Source: Ashinkailepas kermadecensis (lineage: Eukaryota > Arthropoda > Thecostraca > Neolepadidae). From it: a stretch of 64,000 bases of DNA. The DNA is taken from the NCBI GenBank assembly GCA_034440615.1, contig JAOTOM010004277.1, forward strand, positions 1-64,000. Reading direction: 5' to 3'. Shown one piece after another: positions 60,441-64,000 of the stretch (position 1 is the stretch's first letter; the number at the start of each line of letters is the position of its first letter). Below the pieces are notes generated by a model that saw only the letters and a program-made list of their open reading frames with translations, was not told the DNA's origin and did no database searches. Position numbers and translations under genes: made by a program.

Positions 60441-61424
60441 CACATTCACCGGGATGGAGTGACGCCTAATGCCTTCGTGGGAGCCCACATGAGGGGGAAC
60501 CAAGATCAGTGAAGGTTTCTCTACCGCTACCGAAACGATTTCACTTCACAGTGGGGAAGTTGACTGCATAATTGATTGGCCAGCAATTTAAGGTTTAGGG
60601 TCAAAATATCGATTGCTATCGTTCACGTAATGGCGATTTCTTGCATTTCCTGCTTTATTAATTTGAATGAATGAATGAATGACTTCGAAGAATGAATGAC
60701 TTTCAGCAATAGTTGATGGATATGCTGTCTGTTCAGCACAGTATGAGCAGTTCCTATCTCTTTCGAGAGGCTCCAGCATTTCAAGTAATGACATGTTTTA
60801 AACATTGGGTCTTGCAGGTCAGCCTCTCTAACACGCCTTGCTCAGCTCGAGCATTGCTGGGCCCTCCAAGTGGTTTCTTAAATACCCTGCCCCGCTGCTC
60901 CTGCTGCAATAGTTAGTCCAACAGCTCATTGCCGACCGCTCGCTCGCACCCATTGCGACTGACTTGCCTATGTATTAGTCTGTCTACGACTATTAACGCC
61001 AGCAATGCGACCGCAGAGCGGCTGCGTGGCACCATGTAGCCTTTATATGTACGTGGCGTCAGGCTACGATCACTTTCACCGCTGGAAAGCCCTTCACTCG
61101 ACCCGCTGCCCCGATCTGAAGAGATACGGGCGTGTCCGGTCAGTCCGGACCATGTGGCAAGTGTTACTGCCGATCTGGTTCCCGCCGGCGCCCCAGAGTA
61201 CGAGCTTACTACACCAAACACACTCGCAACCGCACGGCCTTGTTTTTGTCACGTGTCTGTGTAAACGGTGAAAGGACCTGCACGTGATGTGACCAATGCA
61301 TGCCATTCCGCGAGTAGGCAGAGAATGTCTGTGTTCCTTTCAACTTCGCTGTTGAGTAAAGTAAACATGCTGAGGTTTCTTGCTGGTCGATAAGAGCTTC
61401 CCGGCCGAGTGGCAGTTAACTGTT
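60441..61424. other. Non-coding, nothing recognised
   Basis: Unique sequence with a short (GAAT)n run at about 60665-60682. No recognisable gene. Confidence 0.5.
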
Positions 61425-61620
61425 GGGTTTTCCCGCAACCGTGGCGGTCGTCTGAAGGATGAACATTCTCGGGACTGTGCCGGTCGCCCGAAGGATGGAG
61501 ATTCCAAAGGCCGTGGCGGTCGTCCGAAGGCTGGATGTTTCCAAGGGCTGTGGTGGTCGCACAAAGGATGGAATTTCCAAGGGCTGCGACGGTCGTCCGA
61601 AGGCTGGATGCTTCTAGGAT
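61425..61620. repeat. ~45-bp minisatellite, ~4 copies
   Basis: Units of 'ggcggtcgtccgaaggctgg' plus 'atgtttccaagggctgtg', degenerate. From 61670 to 61765 a 'ggaccatggttgg' repeat follows, and 61930-62150 has a further degenerate repeat around 'cagccatctgaacggtgagt'. Confidence 0.8.
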
Positions 61621-62164
61621 ATGACCAGGTGCGTTAATTTCTGAAAATAATTGGGGTCCCTATACATGGAGGCAAGGGGAGGACCGAAATTGATTGGAAC
61701 CATGGCATGGGACCATGGTCGGGGCATGATTGGGACCATGGTTGGAACCATGGTTGGGGCGAGTTGTAGCTGGTATTTTCTTTACACGCAATGGTATTTC
61801 CTGCATAGCGCATTATTGGACATTCCTGTCCAGAATTCACGTAAGACGCAGAGCGCTATCACTCGTTTCCAAAGTTAGGCAATAGCAGTTTGCCATGGTT
61901 CCGTTGATTATCCATGGATCCACCTCTGCTATGATAACCGTCTGAAGGATATGTAATTATCGCGAGTATCACAGCCATCTGAACCGTGCGTGGTTCCCGG
62001 GGCTTCCACATCTTCTGAAAGATGTGTACTTCCCGGTACTGTTGCAGCCATCTGAACGGTGAGTGCTTCTCGGGACTTCCACGATAGTCTGAAAAGGTGT
62101 ACTTCCAGATACTGCAACAGTCATCTGAAGGACGTCTATTTCCAGAAGCTGTGGCAACTGCCGC

Positions 62165-62460
62165 GTGGTGAGAGCGGTGTATGGAGCGCTTGCTCCCTGT
62201 CTTGGTACTACGGATTCGAGTCGCTTCACTCGCTCGTTATTAACGCCTTCGGCTGGGATGGCCAGTTGGCAACTGGCCAGGTAAGGTCGGTGCTGCGGGC
62301 ACCAGGCGGCCATGCCCACTATGTTGGTACGTCAGACTTTCTGTCAAATTGTGCTATAGAACTGGCATTTCCTGATCGGGAGTGGGTTCAAGGTCATTGC
62401 AACAAACTTGCACTTAGCACTGACTCTAATTCTGTAAAACCTGCCCAACAACAACAACTC
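62165..62460 (+). mobile_element. tRNA-derived SINE, second copy of the family at 53727
   Basis: A box-B-like 'ggattcgagtcgc' at about 62209 is followed by a body matching the 53770-53930 element, including 'ccatgcccactatgt' and 'cttgcacttagcactg', and ending in an AACAACAAC-type tail. Confidence 0.78.
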
Positions 62461-62579
62461 GAACTAAATGTATTATATAAAAAAACAAACTAGATTTGCA
62501 ATGAAGAAATCATTCAATATTAATGCACTCATGGCATCCCAACAGATATGCGGGCGAGAGTGTATTTGTGTATGTGGGG

Positions 62580-64000
62580 TGTGGAGTGTGTCGGCATGAT
62601 ACTGCGAGGTGGGGTGATGTGACTGAGCGGGTGATGTGGCTGCGGGTGTTCGGGTGGCGAGGTGGCTGTAGATGTCCGGATGGCAGAGTGGGTAGATGAA
62701 CTGCGTGCTGCTGTGGGTGTCCTGGTGGCGAGGTGGCTGTATATGTCCGGGTGGCAGAGTGGGTAGACGAACTGTGTGCTGCTGTGGATGTCCGGGTGGC
62801 GAGGTGGCTGTAGATGTCCGGGTGGCAGAGTTGGTAGACGAACTGTGTGCTGCTGTGGGTGTCCTGGTGGCGAGGTGGCTGTATAGGTCCGGGTGGCAGA
62901 GTGGGTAGACGAACCGTGAAGTGGCTACGGTTGTCCGGGTGGTGAGGTGGCTGTAGATGTCCGGGTGGCAGAGTGGGTAGATGAACTGTGTGCTGCTGTG
63001 GATGTCCGGGTGGCGAGGTGGCTGTAGATGTCCGGGTGGCAGAGTTGGTAGACGAACTGTGTGCTGCTGTGGGTGTCCTGGTGGCGAGGTGGCTGTATAG
63101 GTCCGGGTGGCAGAGTGGGTAGACGAACCGTGAAGTGGCTACGGTTGTCCGGGTGGTGAGGTGGCTGTAGATGTCCGGGTGGCAGAGTGGGTAGATGAAC
63201 TGTGTGCTGCTGCGGGTGTCCGGGTGGCGAGGTGACTGTAGGTGTCTGGGTGGCAGAGTGGGTAGACGAACTGTGAAGTGTCTGCGGGTGTCCGGGTGGC
63301 GATGTGGCTGAAGATGTCCGGGTGGTGAGGTGGCTGTAGATGTCCGGGTGGCAGAGTTGGTAGACGAACTGCGTGCTGCTGTGGGTGTCCTGGTGGCGAG
63401 GTGGCTGTATATGTCCGGGTGGCAGAGTGGGTAGACGAACTGTGTGCTGCTGTGGATGTCCGGGTGGCGAGGTGGCTGTAGATGTCCGGGTGGCAGAGTT
63501 GGTAGACGAACTGTGTGCTGCTGTGGGTGTCCTGGTGGCGAGGTGGCTGTATAGGTCCGGGTGGCAGAGTGGGTAGACGAACCGTGAAGTGGCTACGGTT
63601 GTCCGGGTGGTGAGGTGGCTGTAGATGTCCGGGTGGCAGAGTGGGTAGATGAACTGTGTGCTGCTGCGGGTGTCCGGGTGGCGAGGTGACTGTAGGTGTC
63701 TGGGTGGCAGAGTGGGTAGACGAACTGTGAAGTGTCTGCGGGTGTCCGGGTGGCGATGTGGCTGAAGATGTCCGGGTGGTGAGGTGGCTGTAGATGTCCG
63801 GGTGGCAGAGTTGGTAGACGAACTGCGTGCTGCTGTGGGTGTCCTGGTGGCGAGGTGGCTGTATATGTCCGGGTGGCAGAGTGGGTAGACGAACTGTGTG
63901 CTGCTGCGGGTGTCCGGGTGGCGAGGTGACTGTAGGTGTCTGGGTGGCAGAGTGGATAGACGAACTGTGAATTGGCTACGGTTGTCCGGTGGCGAGGTGG
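62580..64000. repeat. ~71-bp minisatellite with a ~675-bp higher-order repeat, runs off the window
   Basis: Units of 'gatgtccgggtggcagagtg' plus 'ggtagacgaactgtgtgctg' plus 'gtggcgaggtggctgta'. A multi-unit block near 62696-62908 recurs at 63373-63576 with almost identical unit order, so blocks of units have been duplicated. The array continues past the right edge. Confidence 0.93.

Noticed and set aside
62580..64000. CRISPR-like array
   Set aside because: The repeats are directly adjacent ~71-bp minisatellite units with no unique spacers, in a eukaryotic genome.

Overview
The window is eukaryotic, repeat-rich DNA from an arthropod. I lean towards a crustacean, but the sequence does not settle the taxon. 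Its coding content is a cluster of four genes for secreted chitin-binding proteins with three peritrophin-A (ChtBD2, six-cysteine) domains each. This is the layout of the CPAP3/obstructor family (cuticular proteins analogous to peritrophins). I call them A (+, 1821-6453, signal exon not found, probably off the left edge), B (-, 12440-16878), C (-, 20208-26680) and D (+, 38360-54784). B, C and D can be spliced from signal peptide to stop with every junction in phase, giving 241, 232 and 251 residues. A has everything except its signal exon.

The gene models share one logic. A short signal-peptide exon ends in phase 1. In all four genes the sixth cysteine of the third domain is split across a phase-2 intron (TG|gtgag or TG|gtaag), so a plain ORF appears to end in a false VPGW or VPEW followed by a stop. 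The true C-termini lie on tiny separate exons (22, 55, 25 and 97 nt). A and D also have phase-1 introns between the domains, while B and C carry all three domains in one exon. B and C look like recent paralogues (MWR- signal peptides, the shared PQGTGVC and YFTPAKQKIVHP strings).

The most unusual structure is a set of minisatellites anchored on 5' splice sites. Four of the eleven mapped donors sit at one end of a tandem array whose unit contains the exon end plus the donor: A exon 2 (65-bp unit), B exon 2 (~33 bp), C signal exon (97 bp, 7 copies including the start of the gene) and D exon 3 (44 bp). Two more donors (D signal exon, D exon 4) have arrays starting within about 60 bp. The introns therefore carry ladders of duplicated donors.

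The rest is non-coding. It holds many other minisatellites (for example 883-1345, 19785-20130, 27035-27870, 42795-43075, 47480-51440, 59681-60440 and 62580-64000), a non-autonomous hAT-like element with 17-bp terminal inverted repeats and an 8-bp target duplication (35821-36689), two foldback elements (28979-29523 and 33141-34803), several tRNA-derived SINEs (one with a 15-bp target duplication), and a decayed non-LTR reverse-transcriptase fragment (55505-56425, -). I found no rRNA, functional tRNA or CRISPR.
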